Of a stretch of 64,000 nt of DNA, positions 48,301-57,400 are shown piece after piece. The DNA comes from a virus. The stretch spans positions 35,408-99,407 of IMG/VR virus record IMGVR_UViG_3300045972_000132; one strand, given 5' to 3'. A model generated the notes under the pieces. The model had not been told where the DNA came from, made no database searches, and saw only the letters and a list, made by a program, of their open reading frames with translations. Both the position numbers and the translations under genes were made by a program. Each line of letters opens with the position of its first letter. Within the stretch, counting starts at the first letter, position 1.

Positions 48301-48622
48301 ATTAAAGCAGGATGGGAAGGTCCAGCTTAAGGTTTACGGGACGGCCATGATCCCCCTGTTGGCACCGGGGGATCAAGTCATACTGAGGATCATCACTAAT
48401 AACGAGGTTTATCCCGGCGATATCGTACTCTGTAGAGTCAATGGTCGGGATTATCTACATAAGATAGCCAGTGTCCGTCTGGATAGGTATCAGATAGCTG
48501 ATAATAAAGATTTTATAAAAGGCTGGGTAACCCTTAGCGGTATATTTGGAAAGTGTGTTAAGATAATAAAACGTGAACCTGCCCCCGCCAAGCCAAAACA
48601 ACCAGGAACTTCAACCAAGTAG
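48260..48622 (+). CDS. S24/S26-type peptidase fold with the catalytic Ser replaced by Ala
   Basis: 120 residues. G27-T-A-M-I-P followed by L-L-A-P-G-D-Q-V matches the GxSMxPxLxxGDxV signature of LexA/signal-peptidase-like proteins, but the nucleophile is A29. YPGDIVLCRVNGRDYLHKIASV, DNKDFIKGWV and GIFGKCVKI follow the family order, with the His of H67 retained. It should be proteolytically inactive, perhaps a regulatory or structural relative. C-terminus is Pro/Lys-rich. Starts inside the previous gene (GGAG eight bases upstream). Confidence 0.65.
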   Translation: MITGPGWATPYIAKLKQDGKVQLKVYGTAMIPLLAPGDQVILRIITNNEVYPGDIVLCRVNGRDYLHKIASVRLDRYQIADNKDFIKGWVTLSGIFGKCVKIIKREPAPAKPKQPGTSTK

Positions 48623-48626
48623 TGGC

Positions 48627-48655
48627 TTGTCAAGGAAGATGTTATAAGGTAGAAT
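48627..48655 (+). promoter_or_regulatory. Sigma70-like promoter
   Basis: -35 TTGTCA (48627-48632), 17-bp spacer, -10 TAGAAT (48650-48655). Serves the gene at 48694, which has AGGAG in its leader and its own terminator, making a single-gene transcript. Confidence 0.7.
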
Positions 48656-48693
48656 TTTCACATATTCTCTTTCCCCACAGGAGTTGCCAATTT

Positions 48694-49248
48694 ATGAGCA
48701 ATGAAAAAGTAGCAGGACTTGATCAAGTAAGTGGTGGCCTCCAAATGGGTGCCCAGATTAACGACGATTCTTTCTTCCCTCCCGCATTCAAAGCTGACTT
48801 CCAATGCATTGGTGCTGACGGGCAAGTTCGTTGGGAAGCACCTTGGCAGAACGCCGTAGTTAACCAAGCCAAAGTAGACCTTATCAACAACTACCTTGGT
48901 CGCACCAACGTAGCTCACAACTCTTGGTATGTTGGTCTTCACTCCCTAGCCGCCACTAACGTTACCCACTCTCTATCCCACATTACGGGTTCTGAGATCG
49001 GTGGATACTCCGCTAACCGTGCATCATTTACGGTTTCCAACACCTACACCACCAACTCCGCTACCTTCTCTGTAAGCTACGGCTTCACTGGTGCAGGTCC
49101 CTACACTGTCTCAGGCGCATTTATTGGCGACGTAGCTGCTACCGGAGGCACCAACGGTCTTCTTTACTCAGAAGGCAACTTCGGTGCTTCACGCCAGATT
49201 CTGAACTTAGATACGTTAAATGTCACTATCACGCTTTCCTATGCCTAG
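48694..49248 (+). CDS. Virion-associated structural protein (WYVGL family)
   Basis: 184 residues from ATG 48694 (AGGAG ten bases upstream). The sequence NAVVNQAKVDLINNYLG, then NSWYVGLHSL, then GYSANRASFTVSNTYTTNSATFSVS and GTNGLLYSEGNFGASRQI, follows a common phage structural family with the pattern NxxxxxxxNxLL, WYVGL, ATFTIS, GTLYA...F. Probably a decoration or tail-associated beta protein. It is a stand-alone transcription unit with strong promoter and terminator, suggesting high expression. Unlike its neighbours it prefers C-ending codons. Confidence 0.55.
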   Translation: MSNEKVAGLDQVSGGLQMGAQINDDSFFPPAFKADFQCIGADGQVRWEAPWQNAVVNQAKVDLINNYLGRTNVAHNSWYVGLHSLAATNVTHSLSHITGSEIGGYSANRASFTVSNTYTTNSATFSVSYGFTGAGPYTVSGAFIGDVAATGGTNGLLYSEGNFGASRQILNLDTLNVTITLSYA

Positions 49249-49272
49249 CATTCGCTTAACCTAGGTTAAGCC

Positions 49273-49305
49273 ACCCTGTGTACCTCTTGGTACACAGGGT
49301 TTTTT
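49273..49305 (+). terminator. Rho-independent terminator
   Basis: Stem ACCCTGTGTACC / GGTACACAGGGT with loop TCTT and six T, perfect in 12 base pairs. Confidence 0.9.
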
Positions 49306-49316
49306 ATTGCTTAAAA

Positions 49317-49344
49317 TTGACTTTCAAGGCGAATGTGATATCCT
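49317..49344 (+). promoter_or_regulatory. Sigma70-like promoter with extended -10
   Basis: -35 TTGACT (49317-49322), 16-bp spacer, TGA-TATCCT (49339-49344). The same TGATATCCT element occurs at 37513-37521. Confidence 0.6.
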
Positions 49345-49365
49345 AACGTAATAGGAGACACATAC

Positions 49366-50001
49366 ATGAGCAACGAGAAAATAGTTTCACACGAAATCAA
49401 GTTACAAATAAAAGCTGAATACGAGGCGGGAGAAGTATTGAAAAGTGTAGCCAAAAAGCATGGGCTATCTCCGCAAACGTGCGTAAAGATAATCTATTCT
49501 CTAGGTGGAAAAGTAAAAGAGAGGAAAGGATTCTCTTCCGACACTGAATTAATCCTTAGCCTTGCAGAAGACTATAAGGCGGGAAAGTCCATCTTAGATA
49601 TAATTACAGATAGAAAACTAACTGTAGATAGATCTACGTTGCTAGGTGCCTTTCACAAGCACCAGATTCCGATGCGGGAATCTGGAAAGAGAAGATCAGT
49701 AAAAAACTATGTAGATAGCAACGGCTACTCACTTATTCGTATTAGAAATACCGATCCTATGTGGTCCATGGCCCGCGTAGATTCCTCCCATAAGAATCCC
49801 ACTTCAGGCACCGTCCTAGAACACAGATATATTCTAGCCAACAAACTTGGTCGTCCGATGGAGGAACACGAAACAGTTCATCACAAGAATGGGAATCGTC
49901 TAGATAACCATCCGGACAATTTAGAATTACGAGTAGGGCAACACGGGAAGGGTGCCACGGAGGCGCATTGCAAAACCTGTAGCTGTTTTAGCCACCAGTA
50001 G
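49366..50001 (+). CDS. HNH endonuclease (HNH_3 type) with helix-turn-helix
   Basis: 211 residues, TAGGAG upstream. Residues 18-45 form a helix-turn-helix (VLKSVAKKHGLSPQTCVKII). The HNH segment LEHRYILANKLGRPMEEHETVHH, KNGNRLDNHPDNLELR has all key residues of the HNH_3 family. It sits between two hairpins with its own promoter and looks like a free-standing homing gene. Confidence 0.8.
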   Translation: MSNEKIVSHEIKLQIKAEYEAGEVLKSVAKKHGLSPQTCVKIIYSLGGKVKERKGFSSDTELILSLAEDYKAGKSILDIITDRKLTVDRSTLLGAFHKHQIPMRESGKRRSVKNYVDSNGYSLIRIRNTDPMWSMARVDSSHKNPTSGTVLEHRYILANKLGRPMEEHETVHHKNGNRLDNHPDNLELRVGQHGKGATEAHCKTCSCFSHQ

Positions 50002-50051
50002 GTACAATCCCTACCTAGTCAGTCTCGCCACACCATGTTAAAGTTGCTCCT

Positions 50052-50076
50052 AGCGTCCCGAATTTAGGACGCTTTG
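50052..50076 (+). terminator. Probable terminator
   Basis: Stem AGCGTCC / GGACGCT with loop CGAATTTA, followed by only three T. Weaker than others, but it lies in the gap after the HNH gene. Confidence 0.45.
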
Positions 50077-50130
50077 TCGGATCTAATGTACTCTAAGTAA
50101 GAACCGTTAGATACTAAAAGGAGCTACCGC

Positions 50131-50706
50131 ATGAGACCTGAAGACGAAGATACAGATCCCGGCTTTAAAGCCCCAAGGGTAAAGAGCCACGCTTCCCTAA
50201 AAATAGAGCTTGATGCAAACGATGAAGAGGAAGCACCTCCCCGCCCTAGAAGTAATCCATCCCTAAGGGCCTTAGAGGAAGAGGAAGAGGGTAGGTTTAA
50301 GCCAAAGAGCAATTCCGAGATAAAGACCCCCGTGGCCCGCCCTAGAACAACGGGTCGTAGAGAGATGGATCATATTCACCAAAAGGGCTGGTGGGTACTA
50401 GTGATTGGAGTTCTCATGCAGGGTGGATTTATGACCATGGCTTGGAAACTAATGTCTACCAATGCCGAACAGGTCAAAGACGAACGTGAGGCCTCTCAGA
50501 AGCAGTCAGACGCTTATCGTCTTCAACTGGCCGTTCAACACAGAGAATTAGTAGATGTTGTTAGAGAGCTTGCTATATCCAATAAGGAAGTAGCCAAGGC
50601 ATCCCATGAGGGTCTGGAAGAACTACATAAGGGACAAGACGAAATTGAAAAAATGAAGAGAAGCTTAGAGCTTGAAAGAGCTAAACTGTTGAAAAAAGGA
50701 AAATAA
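50131..50706 (+). CDS. Single-span membrane protein with coiled coil
   Basis: 191 residues, AGGAG upstream. Charged, Pro/Glu-rich N-terminal 80 residues, one membrane span (about 87-105, WWVLVIGVLMQGGFMTMAW) and a long C-terminal coiled coil (EQVKDEREASQKQSDAYRLQ). The next gene also couples membrane and coiled-coil parts, so they may interact. Function unknown. Confidence 0.55.
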   Translation: MRPEDEDTDPGFKAPRVKSHASLKIELDANDEEEAPPRPRSNPSLRALEEEEEGRFKPKSNSEIKTPVARPRTTGRREMDHIHQKGWWVLVIGVLMQGGFMTMAWKLMSTNAEQVKDEREASQKQSDAYRLQLAVQHRELVDVVRELAISNKEVAKASHEGLEELHKGQDEIEKMKRSLELERAKLLKKGK

Positions 50707-50707
50707 A

Positions 50708-51205
50708 ATGAATTTACACCTGTTTCAACATTTAAATAGTATTCTGAAATCTATGATCTATGCTGGACCTATCCCCGCCGCTTCCAGCATAGCTGGAATA
50801 ACAATCCTAAGCACTTCCTTATTTGCGGACAGCACCAGAATGGATATCTTGTTGGCAATTGGCGTGTTTCTACTGATCCTATCATTCGTTGAGTGGGCGC
50901 TAGCTAGAAGATTCTCTACCCATGAAGAGGCTGAAAAAAAACAATCTGAAGCGGTCCTTAAGGCGCAACACGATACCTATCGGACTATCTTAACCGCTTC
51001 TTTGGAGCCGCTTCGTAATGAAATGAACAGACTTGTTATGGTATTCGACGGTAATCAAGCCGCCTTCGACCAATACAGTCGTGAATTCAAAAGTCTAAAG
51101 GCATCTATCGACAATATCCAAGCTAGTCTAGATTCACTACACTCTCAGAAGCTAGAGGAGCGAGTAGCAAGAATTGAAAAAATCCTCAGGGACAAGGCTC
51201 TATAG
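50708..51205 (+). CDS. Two-span membrane protein with coiled coil
   Basis: 165 residues. Membrane segments at about 17-38 and 46-67, then about 90 residues of coiled coil (EEAEKKQSEAVLKAQHDTYR, LESLKAS-like). It starts one base after the preceding gene. The two could form an envelope complex, for example in superinfection exclusion or lysis control; this is speculation. Confidence 0.55.
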   Translation: MNLHLFQHLNSILKSMIYAGPIPAASSIAGITILSTSLFADSTRMDILLAIGVFLLILSFVEWALARRFSTHEEAEKKQSEAVLKAQHDTYRTILTASLEPLRNEMNRLVMVFDGNQAAFDQYSREFKSLKASIDNIQASLDSLHSQKLEERVARIEKILRDKAL

Positions 51206-51208
51206 GTG

Positions 51209-51217
51209 TGATATTAT
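51209..51217 (+). promoter_or_regulatory. Extended -10 element
   Basis: TGA-TATTAT (51209-51217) with no clear -35. TAGAGG and then ATG 51235 follow. Confidence 0.4.
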
Positions 51218-51234
51218 TCCCCTAGAGGTTAACA

Positions 51235-52185
51235 ATGCCTATTTCACATTTTAAAACTCTAACCATGGGTGACACTACGGATACGTCCGTGGTTCGCCCG
51301 TCTGATTGGAATTCTAGCCACGTAATGCAGTATAATCTTTTGGGAAACACAGCAGGAACCTCCCAAGTATCCGGTGGTGATATTCAATGGGCAGGCGGTC
51401 AAGATATCCAGTTAAGTGCTAACGGATCTACTATTAGCATCAACAAGATTAGGGATTATCTGTATTCATATGAGCCAACCCCACTGAACGGTCTAAGCAC
51501 TGCCTCACAGTCGGTAGCCAACAACTCCTCCGCCAATGTCGCTTATTTCTTTCCTTTTAACGTAGGTGAAGATATTACTTTTGGCGCTATGAACATGATC
51601 TTCTCTAACAGTTACGTTACAAGCTCTGCGGCATTTACACAGAACGGCGGCCTGTGGGCGGGCCTATACACAAGAGGCACCGGGGCCAGCTCAACCTACA
51701 TATCACAGTTTGAATCTCTTAGCTTCTCTTGGGCTGTTACTGGAAGCAGCTTAAGCAATACCGTTAGCCAGCCAACTTCTACAAACTACGCCGGATATAC
51801 TTACGGAACCCAATCTAGCAACGCCGCAGCCTTTTCTTCCCAATATACTGGCCTTAAGCTGATAGCCTTCCCTTACTCCACAAGTATGTCCCCCGGTGTT
51901 TACTGGCTGGGACTTCTCGGGACAAATAAAACCACTGGTGCGGCGGGTGGAATTTCATTGCACGTTGTTGGTGGGGTTGCATCTGGCGCAATTAGCATTG
52001 CTCCTATGGGTTCGCTTTCATCAGCTTTCTCAATTGGTACAAACCCTTGGGCCGATTGGAATATCGGTGCTGGAAGTTACTCTAGCGTAGGAAATTTTAC
52101 ATCCTTGCCTGCCAGCGCACCTTTATCAGGCATCACCGAAGGCGCAGTCAGCGTAATTCCTTACATGAAATTCTGGAGCACCTAA
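51235..52185 (+). CDS. Fiber-type structural protein
   Basis: 316 residues, TAGAGG upstream. N-terminus TMGDTTDTSVVRPSDWNSSHVM is the segment by which many phage fiber-like proteins begin (VVRPSDWNxxH). The body is Ser/Gly/Thr-rich, beta-like, with Tyr/Trp (GVYWLGLLGTNKTTGAAGGIS). Likely another adhesin or virion surface protein, set apart from the main fiber region. Confidence 0.6.
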   Translation: MPISHFKTLTMGDTTDTSVVRPSDWNSSHVMQYNLLGNTAGTSQVSGGDIQWAGGQDIQLSANGSTISINKIRDYLYSYEPTPLNGLSTASQSVANNSSANVAYFFPFNVGEDITFGAMNMIFSNSYVTSSAAFTQNGGLWAGLYTRGTGASSTYISQFESLSFSWAVTGSSLSNTVSQPTSTNYAGYTYGTQSSNAAAFSSQYTGLKLIAFPYSTSMSPGVYWLGLLGTNKTTGAAGGISLHVVGGVASGAISIAPMGSLSSAFSIGTNPWADWNIGAGSYSSVGNFTSLPASAPLSGITEGAVSVIPYMKFWST

Positions 52186-52188
52186 GTC

Positions 52189-52416
52189 ATGATCACTATT
52201 GACCTTAACCTGTGGTGTATGTCAGATGGATGTGGCGTCAGCGCCCCCTTACGTGTGAGGCTTCTAGACTCCTTTGGAGACTTGGACTTAACTGGCGTTA
52301 CCCCGAGTGAAGGCCCTTGGAGCAAGGAGTCGATGACAGTGCCATCAGGTTGGAAAATAGTAGATGCAACTGGTTTAGTTAAGTTATATGCTTTATGTCC
52401 AGCCCACTCATCCTAA
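52189..52416 (+). CDS. Unknown small protein with paired Cys
   Basis: 75 residues, C-x4-C near the start and CPAH near the end, possibly a zinc site. Starts four bases after the preceding gene. Not recognised. Confidence 0.5.
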   Translation: MITIDLNLWCMSDGCGVSAPLRVRLLDSFGDLDLTGVTPSEGPWSKESMTVPSGWKIVDATGLVKLYALCPAHSS

Positions 52417-52444
52417 AGCTGCACTGATTTATAGTATATCAGAC

Positions 52445-52473
52445 TTGAATTTGTACACCGGCTCTGTTAGTAT
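52445..52473 (+). promoter_or_regulatory. Sigma70-like promoter
   Basis: -35 TTGAAT (52445-52450), 17-bp spacer, TGT-TAGTAT extended -10 (52468-52473). Drives the glycosyltransferase gene. Confidence 0.65.
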
Positions 52474-52503
52474 CTTCAAGGCTTAACCACCTTGAAAGGG
52501 CCA

Positions 52504-53286
52504 ATGTCCGAAAATAAAATTCCACTGGAAACTATTCAGGTTCCAGTTGAAGCGCAAGTAGATGTTCTAGTTACCCCACATGATGCCGGTAGACACAATC
52601 AGGATCTTGAAAACTCCAGATTAAGAGTCATCCGAGGCGGTAGCTGGAAGAAACAAGATATCATCGTCCTAGTTCCTGCCGCCTCCATGGTACCTACAAA
52701 GGTTGCCATGTCGTGGTGGAATCTTATCTTCCCTCCCAACAATGGTGTAATCAAGATTGCCATTGAAGGGGCCGAGGTAGGCAAGGCATACAGCGAAGCA
52801 ATAGAGAACATAATAAATCACCCACAATTATCCAAGTTCAAATACATCCTCACGCTTGAGCACGATAATATTCCACCTCCAGGCGGTGTTCTGAGATTAC
52901 TGGAATCAATGGAAGCACATCCGGAATTCTCAGTTATTTCCGGACTTTACTGGACTAAGGGTGAGGGGGGACAGCCTCAGATCTGGGGCGATGCCAAGGA
53001 TATCGTGAAGAATTATCGTCCTCAGCCTCCTGCCCACCCTAGTGATCCAAACCAACTAGTCGAATGCTGGGGCACCGGAATGGGATTTGTTCTCTGGAGG
53101 CTCGATATGTTTAAGGATTCAAGGCTTCGTCGCCCTTGGTTCAAGACTGTTTGTGATCCAAACGCAGGGGTAGGCACACAGGATCTTTACTTCGCAGATG
53201 ATGCGAAGAAGAATGGTTACAGATTTGCCGTCGATTGCAAATGTTTGGTTGGACATCACGATCACGGTAGTGGCATCACTTGGTAG
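52504..53286 (+). CDS. Glycosyltransferase (GT-A fold)
   Basis: 260 residues from ATG 52504 (GAAAGG upstream; the TTG at 52492 is rejected). TLEHDNIPPPGGV is the acidic nucleotide-sugar/metal motif, VISGLYWTKGEGGQPQIWGD, VECWGTGMGFVLWRLDMF and VGTQDLYFADDAKKNGYRFAVD follow in the order of family-2-like phage glycosyltransferases. The N-terminal 50 residues are a short extra domain. Followed 33 bases later by a methyltransferase. The pair may decorate DNA, virion protein or host polysaccharide. Confidence 0.75.
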   Translation: MSENKIPLETIQVPVEAQVDVLVTPHDAGRHNQDLENSRLRVIRGGSWKKQDIIVLVPAASMVPTKVAMSWWNLIFPPNNGVIKIAIEGAEVGKAYSEAIENIINHPQLSKFKYILTLEHDNIPPPGGVLRLLESMEAHPEFSVISGLYWTKGEGGQPQIWGDAKDIVKNYRPQPPAHPSDPNQLVECWGTGMGFVLWRLDMFKDSRLRRPWFKTVCDPNAGVGTQDLYFADDAKKNGYRFAVDCKCLVGHHDHGSGITW

Positions 53287-53319
53287 TCAGATAACTTTAA
53301 TTGAAAGGAACAAATACTA

Positions 53320-54063
53320 ATGTCTAACGAGAATGATCTAAAACAGATGATTGAGCTTAATAAGGTTTTACTTGCGGAAGTAGAAGCTCTGCGATCCAAG
53401 GTAGTTGCCGCAGGAGTTCCCGATTTCAAGCAACCCCAAAAGAATCCTGATGGGAGTCTAAAACCCCTTAAGCTAGATCTAGGGTGCGGTAATGACGCCC
53501 GCCGGAATCAAGAAACTGGCTTCATTGGAGTAGATATCGAAGCTCGTCCCGGTGTAGATGTTGTTTGGGATCTCACCAAGGCTCCATGGCCTTGGGCGGA
53601 TAACTCAGTAGATGAAGTGTTTGCATCCCATTTAGTTGAGCACCTTCCCGGCATGGATCATGAGCTTGAAATCGTAAATGGCAAGATCGTCAAGAAGACT
53701 ATTTACCCCAGAGCAGTCTTCTTCAATGAAATGTGGCGCGTTATGAAAGAAGACGCTAAGGCGATGATTGCAACTCCTCACTGGGCATCCAATCGGGCCT
53801 ATGGGGACGTTAGCCACGTATGGCCTCCCGTTAGTGAAATATTCTGGTATAGCTTAATGCCGGGATGGCGCAAGGTTAATCAGGTACATCTTGCTAATGT
53901 TTATACCTGTGACTTCCTCCCCTCGGTCGGTTATGCTCCCGGCCCTGAATTAACCGGTAGAAATCCAGAGTTCTGCAAGTTCGCCCTCGCTAACTATAAG
54001 GAAGCTGCCGCAGACATGTTAACGACGCTAGTGGCAAAGAATAAGAATCCTCCCAAGACCTAA
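53320..54063 (+). CDS. SAM-dependent methyltransferase
   Basis: 247 residues, AAAGGA upstream. LDLGCGNDARRNQ, then GVDIEARPGVDVVWDLTKAPWPWADNSVDEVFASHLVEHL, is a class I SAM-binding domain (motif I LDLGCG, acidic D after strand 2, motif IV). N-terminal coiled helix (LKQMIELNKVLLAEVEAL). Proximity to the glycosyltransferase suggests joint modification of a glycan. Ends with a strong terminator. Confidence 0.8.
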   Translation: MSNENDLKQMIELNKVLLAEVEALRSKVVAAGVPDFKQPQKNPDGSLKPLKLDLGCGNDARRNQETGFIGVDIEARPGVDVVWDLTKAPWPWADNSVDEVFASHLVEHLPGMDHELEIVNGKIVKKTIYPRAVFFNEMWRVMKEDAKAMIATPHWASNRAYGDVSHVWPPVSEIFWYSLMPGWRKVNQVHLANVYTCDFLPSVGYAPGPELTGRNPEFCKFALANYKEAAADMLTTLVAKNKNPPKT

Positions 54064-54090
54064 ATAACGCTCTAAATAGGTTGCCATGAC

Positions 54091-54129
54091 CCCCGCTTGA
54101 GGCTAGAATAGGCCCTAAGCGGGGTTTTT
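54091..54129 (+). terminator. Rho-independent terminator
   Basis: Stem CCCCGCTT / AAGCGGGG with an 18-base interior and loop, followed by five T (54125-54129). It ends the glycosyltransferase-methyltransferase transcript. Confidence 0.8.
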
Positions 54130-54134
54130 CATTT

Positions 54135-54407
54135 ATGGAATGCGCGTGCAGCCTAATAAGCGGTGCTTCTATGGTCGAGACCGTTATGGTCTCCGATGGG
54201 GAACCTATTGTTAAAAGCACGATCAAAGTGTTTATCCCGGTGGTTTACGTTTTCAAAAAGATTGAACTACCTAGAATTGTTACCAAGAGAGTTCACGCTA
54301 ATTTAAAAACAGGACCACCCCTAGTGATTCAAAATCTAGACTCTAACGGGACTCGTGTATCCAAAGTGGACTACACGGGTCTTTTTATTTCCAAAGGTAG
54401 GGTCTAG
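54135..54407 (+). CDS. Unknown small protein
   Basis: 90 residues if read from ATG 54135; there is no ribosome-binding site and the ATG touches the terminator's T-run, so ATG 54171 (78 residues, MVETVMVSDGEP) is as likely. Beta-rich (TIKVFIPVVYVFKK; LVIQNLDSNGTRV). It may be linked to the large repeat protein that follows three bases later. Confidence 0.4.
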   Translation: MECACSLISGASMVETVMVSDGEPIVKSTIKVFIPVVYVFKKIELPRIVTKRVHANLKTGPPLVIQNLDSNGTRVSKVDYTGLFISKGRV

Positions 54408-54409
54408 CG

Positions 54410-57400
54410 ATGGCTGTTTTTCAAACAAATGCATTCCAGACTGATGCGTTTCAGCAAAATTCGGTCGCGGCTCCAATCAATCTAGCTGTTACCCCTGAGG
54501 AAACAGTAACAGCCTCGGATGGGTTAGCTTGTGCAATCAAGAGTACTAATACGCTTGCGGCGGAATCAACTGCTGCATCAGAGGCACTAGTCCCCGGCGC
54601 CAAGTTCAGCAACCCTCTCACTGTGGCTGAGATTGTCTCGCCTTCTGACACAGAACTTGCTGGCGTCAAGGCAAATTCTGTTTGGAATGCAGTCTCTGGG
54701 CCTGTCTTGGATGCAACAGCTTGTCCTACTGGCCTTGTTAGCGCGCCAGTTTATAACAGCGCAGGTGTTGCTGTTCTAAGCGGTGTTTCTAGCTCGTTCT
54801 CTACAAGCGGTCCTGGGCTTGTTGTAGTTCTGATCAGCTCAGACGGCTTCAGTTACCCCAACGTGTCCAGCGTTGTGCCGAGTGGCGGAAGCTTCTCAAC
54901 AGCGTTTACGCAACTGGTGGGACTCTCCAACCAGACCAACTCTGCTATTTGGTACGCCGTTTCATCAGTGGCTCTTTCTTCTATCACACTGACAGTCACA
55001 CAAAGCGTATCCCAAGATCTGGCTTTTTGGGTTGTACCGTTTTCAGCCAGTGGCGGCATTGGCGCTGCCACTCCAGGCATCTATGGTGATCCTAGCGTCA
55101 CCATCACGCCCCAGCAGACGAACTCCCTGATTCTTGCCACGGGCGCAGACGACAACAACTTCCCCCACACACCGCTGCTCGGCAACACCACCACCATTGC
55201 AGATCTTGCCAATGGCTTTGGTGGCTCAAACTGGTTCCTACGCCTCACTGGTCTGACGACAGACACGACTCCTGACACCATCGGTTGGACCGGTTCTGGT
55301 GGTCCTCAGACGATGGCGGCTGTCGAAATTCTTGGAGTGCCAGACAACGTAGTCACCCCTACTGTCACTGATGCTACTGGTGCAAAGACTGCCAACTCTC
55401 TTAGTGGAGCAACAGTACCAGTACAATTCGACGCGCTGCTGCTGTCGTACAAGCCTAACGCTGCTGCTGGCACTACGGTTTGGCCTACCAGCACGTTCAG
55501 CGCCTCCGCAAACCGGACGCTGGTGTGCTTGATCGGTATGGACGGCGCGCCCTCCATCGTCAGCGAGACGATTACTTGGACAGGTGGCACTCCCTCGGGC
55601 GCGACCGCTTGGGTGAAGCGCGTCGAGTCCGTCAACGGCAACGGCAGCGACCAGACCGTAGCGATCTGGACCGCTGATGTATCGAGCGCACTCACGGGTG
55701 TTTCGGTCACACTGACCTTCGGCGTTGCGCCAACAACCTATAACGATATTGGCATCTACGTTCAGTCGTACTCCGGCGTCACCGGATACGCTGCGCCGAC
55801 CACGTTCTTCAACAGTGCGTCAGGTGCGCAGTCATTTCCGATCAGTGTTACCGCTGCCGGGTCACAGGTTGCGTGGCTAGCAGGGAATATGATTGGTGGC
55901 GCTTCGCTCGTTACCCCAGCGACTAACTGTGTCATCGATGATGCCGGTGCATTGGTTGCCGGGGATACCGCTGGCGTCGGGCACCTTTCCTCCACGACAA
56001 GCGGCGCGGGAAGCATTACGGTTGGCGCAACCGAGGTACAAACTAGTCGCCTCGGCGCGGCGCTGGAGTTGTTGGGTGGTGGTGGTGGCGATGTTACGCC
56101 GCTAGATTCATATGATGCCACAAAGATCAGTCCAAGTGGTGGCACTATATCTGAAGTTGTTACACCTTCGGCTTCGGATTTAAATACCTCTGTTCTGGTA
56201 ATTGTAAATACCCCTGAATCTGTATCGACTTCTGCCACCGATTCCAGCGCAGGTATTCTAGTTGTATCTACTACCCCAGAGTCCACTGCTGCCTCTGACT
56301 CAGTAGATGCTACGGTTACGCCAGGTTCTTCACACGTTAAGAATGATAGCTTCTCGGAATCTGTTACTCCTTCAGAGTCACTAGTCACTTCTGCCGTTAC
56401 TACCAATTCCGTTTCTGAGCCTCAGGCATCTAGTGACCAGCTAGCTCCTGGTATTATTATCTCTCAGTCTGTACCTGAATTTACGACTCCTTCGGATTCA
56501 TATCTTTCTGCCTCAACCAAGGTAGTCACCGGTACTCCAGAATCTGCTGCTGCCTCTGATACCTATTCTTCCACGGCTAATCTAAAATTAACAAATTCCG
56601 CAGAAAGCGCCACTACATCAGACTCCTACTCCGTAATTGGAAACCCTGCCTCATATTTCTCTGAGTCCTTAACCGCATCCGATGGGGGTGCTGGTTCTGG
56701 AAGCATCACTTACGTCGGTGCCGGGGCGGCCTCAGTAGCGGCATCATTCTCTTCACCAACTGGCCCAGTTGCTCTGCCCGCAGGCATCGTAGCTGGTGAC
56801 ATCCTGCTGATGATCACCGCGGATCCCAGCGCTGCGGCAGTTTCAGGTTGGACCGTAAAGTCAAACGGTACTCCATATGGACTTACTGTCTATTGGAGGC
56901 GGGCGACAGGTAGTGACACAGCCCCAACTATCCCCGCTGTTTCGGAGAACGTTGCCTTTATCGTTGCCTACCGTGGGTGCGTTTCTTCAGGTGACCCGTT
57001 TGAAGCCTTCAGCCACAATGAAAGCCCCAACGGGAACGTCACCACAGCGAGCGTAACAACACTCTCCAGCAATGCAATGCTTGTCAGTGTTGGCTTTGGC
57101 TTTGATGATGCATCCAATTTCCAAGCTAATGCAATTGCTTTTATCGTCAGCGGTCCTATCTCTTCATATGATGTTAATAGCGTCCAATCTGTAAATGGTA
57201 TAAATGGTCCACAGTTTGCAATCAGTGAGGGCCACACTGTCCAAGCAGTTGCTGGAGCCAGCGGCTCTCAATCTTGGACCTCTGATGGTGCTCTTAACTT
57301 TTATAGCTCTGCCGCATTCCTTGGTGCACTGACCCCAGCAGGAGGCGTCGGATACAGTACCACCTCCCGAGTTACTGCCGCCGTTATTGAAGGCCCAATT

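Noticed and set aside
49273-49305. Attachment site suggested by the perfect palindrome
   Set aside because: It is a standard terminator: GC stem, four-base loop and T-run directly after a gene, and no integrase is nearby.
55306-56406. Long open frames on the - strand opposite the giant repeat protein
   Set aside because: They are shadows of a Ser/Thr/Val-rich coding frame, have no ribosome-binding sites and no recognisable motifs; the + strand frame is continuous over 5 kb.
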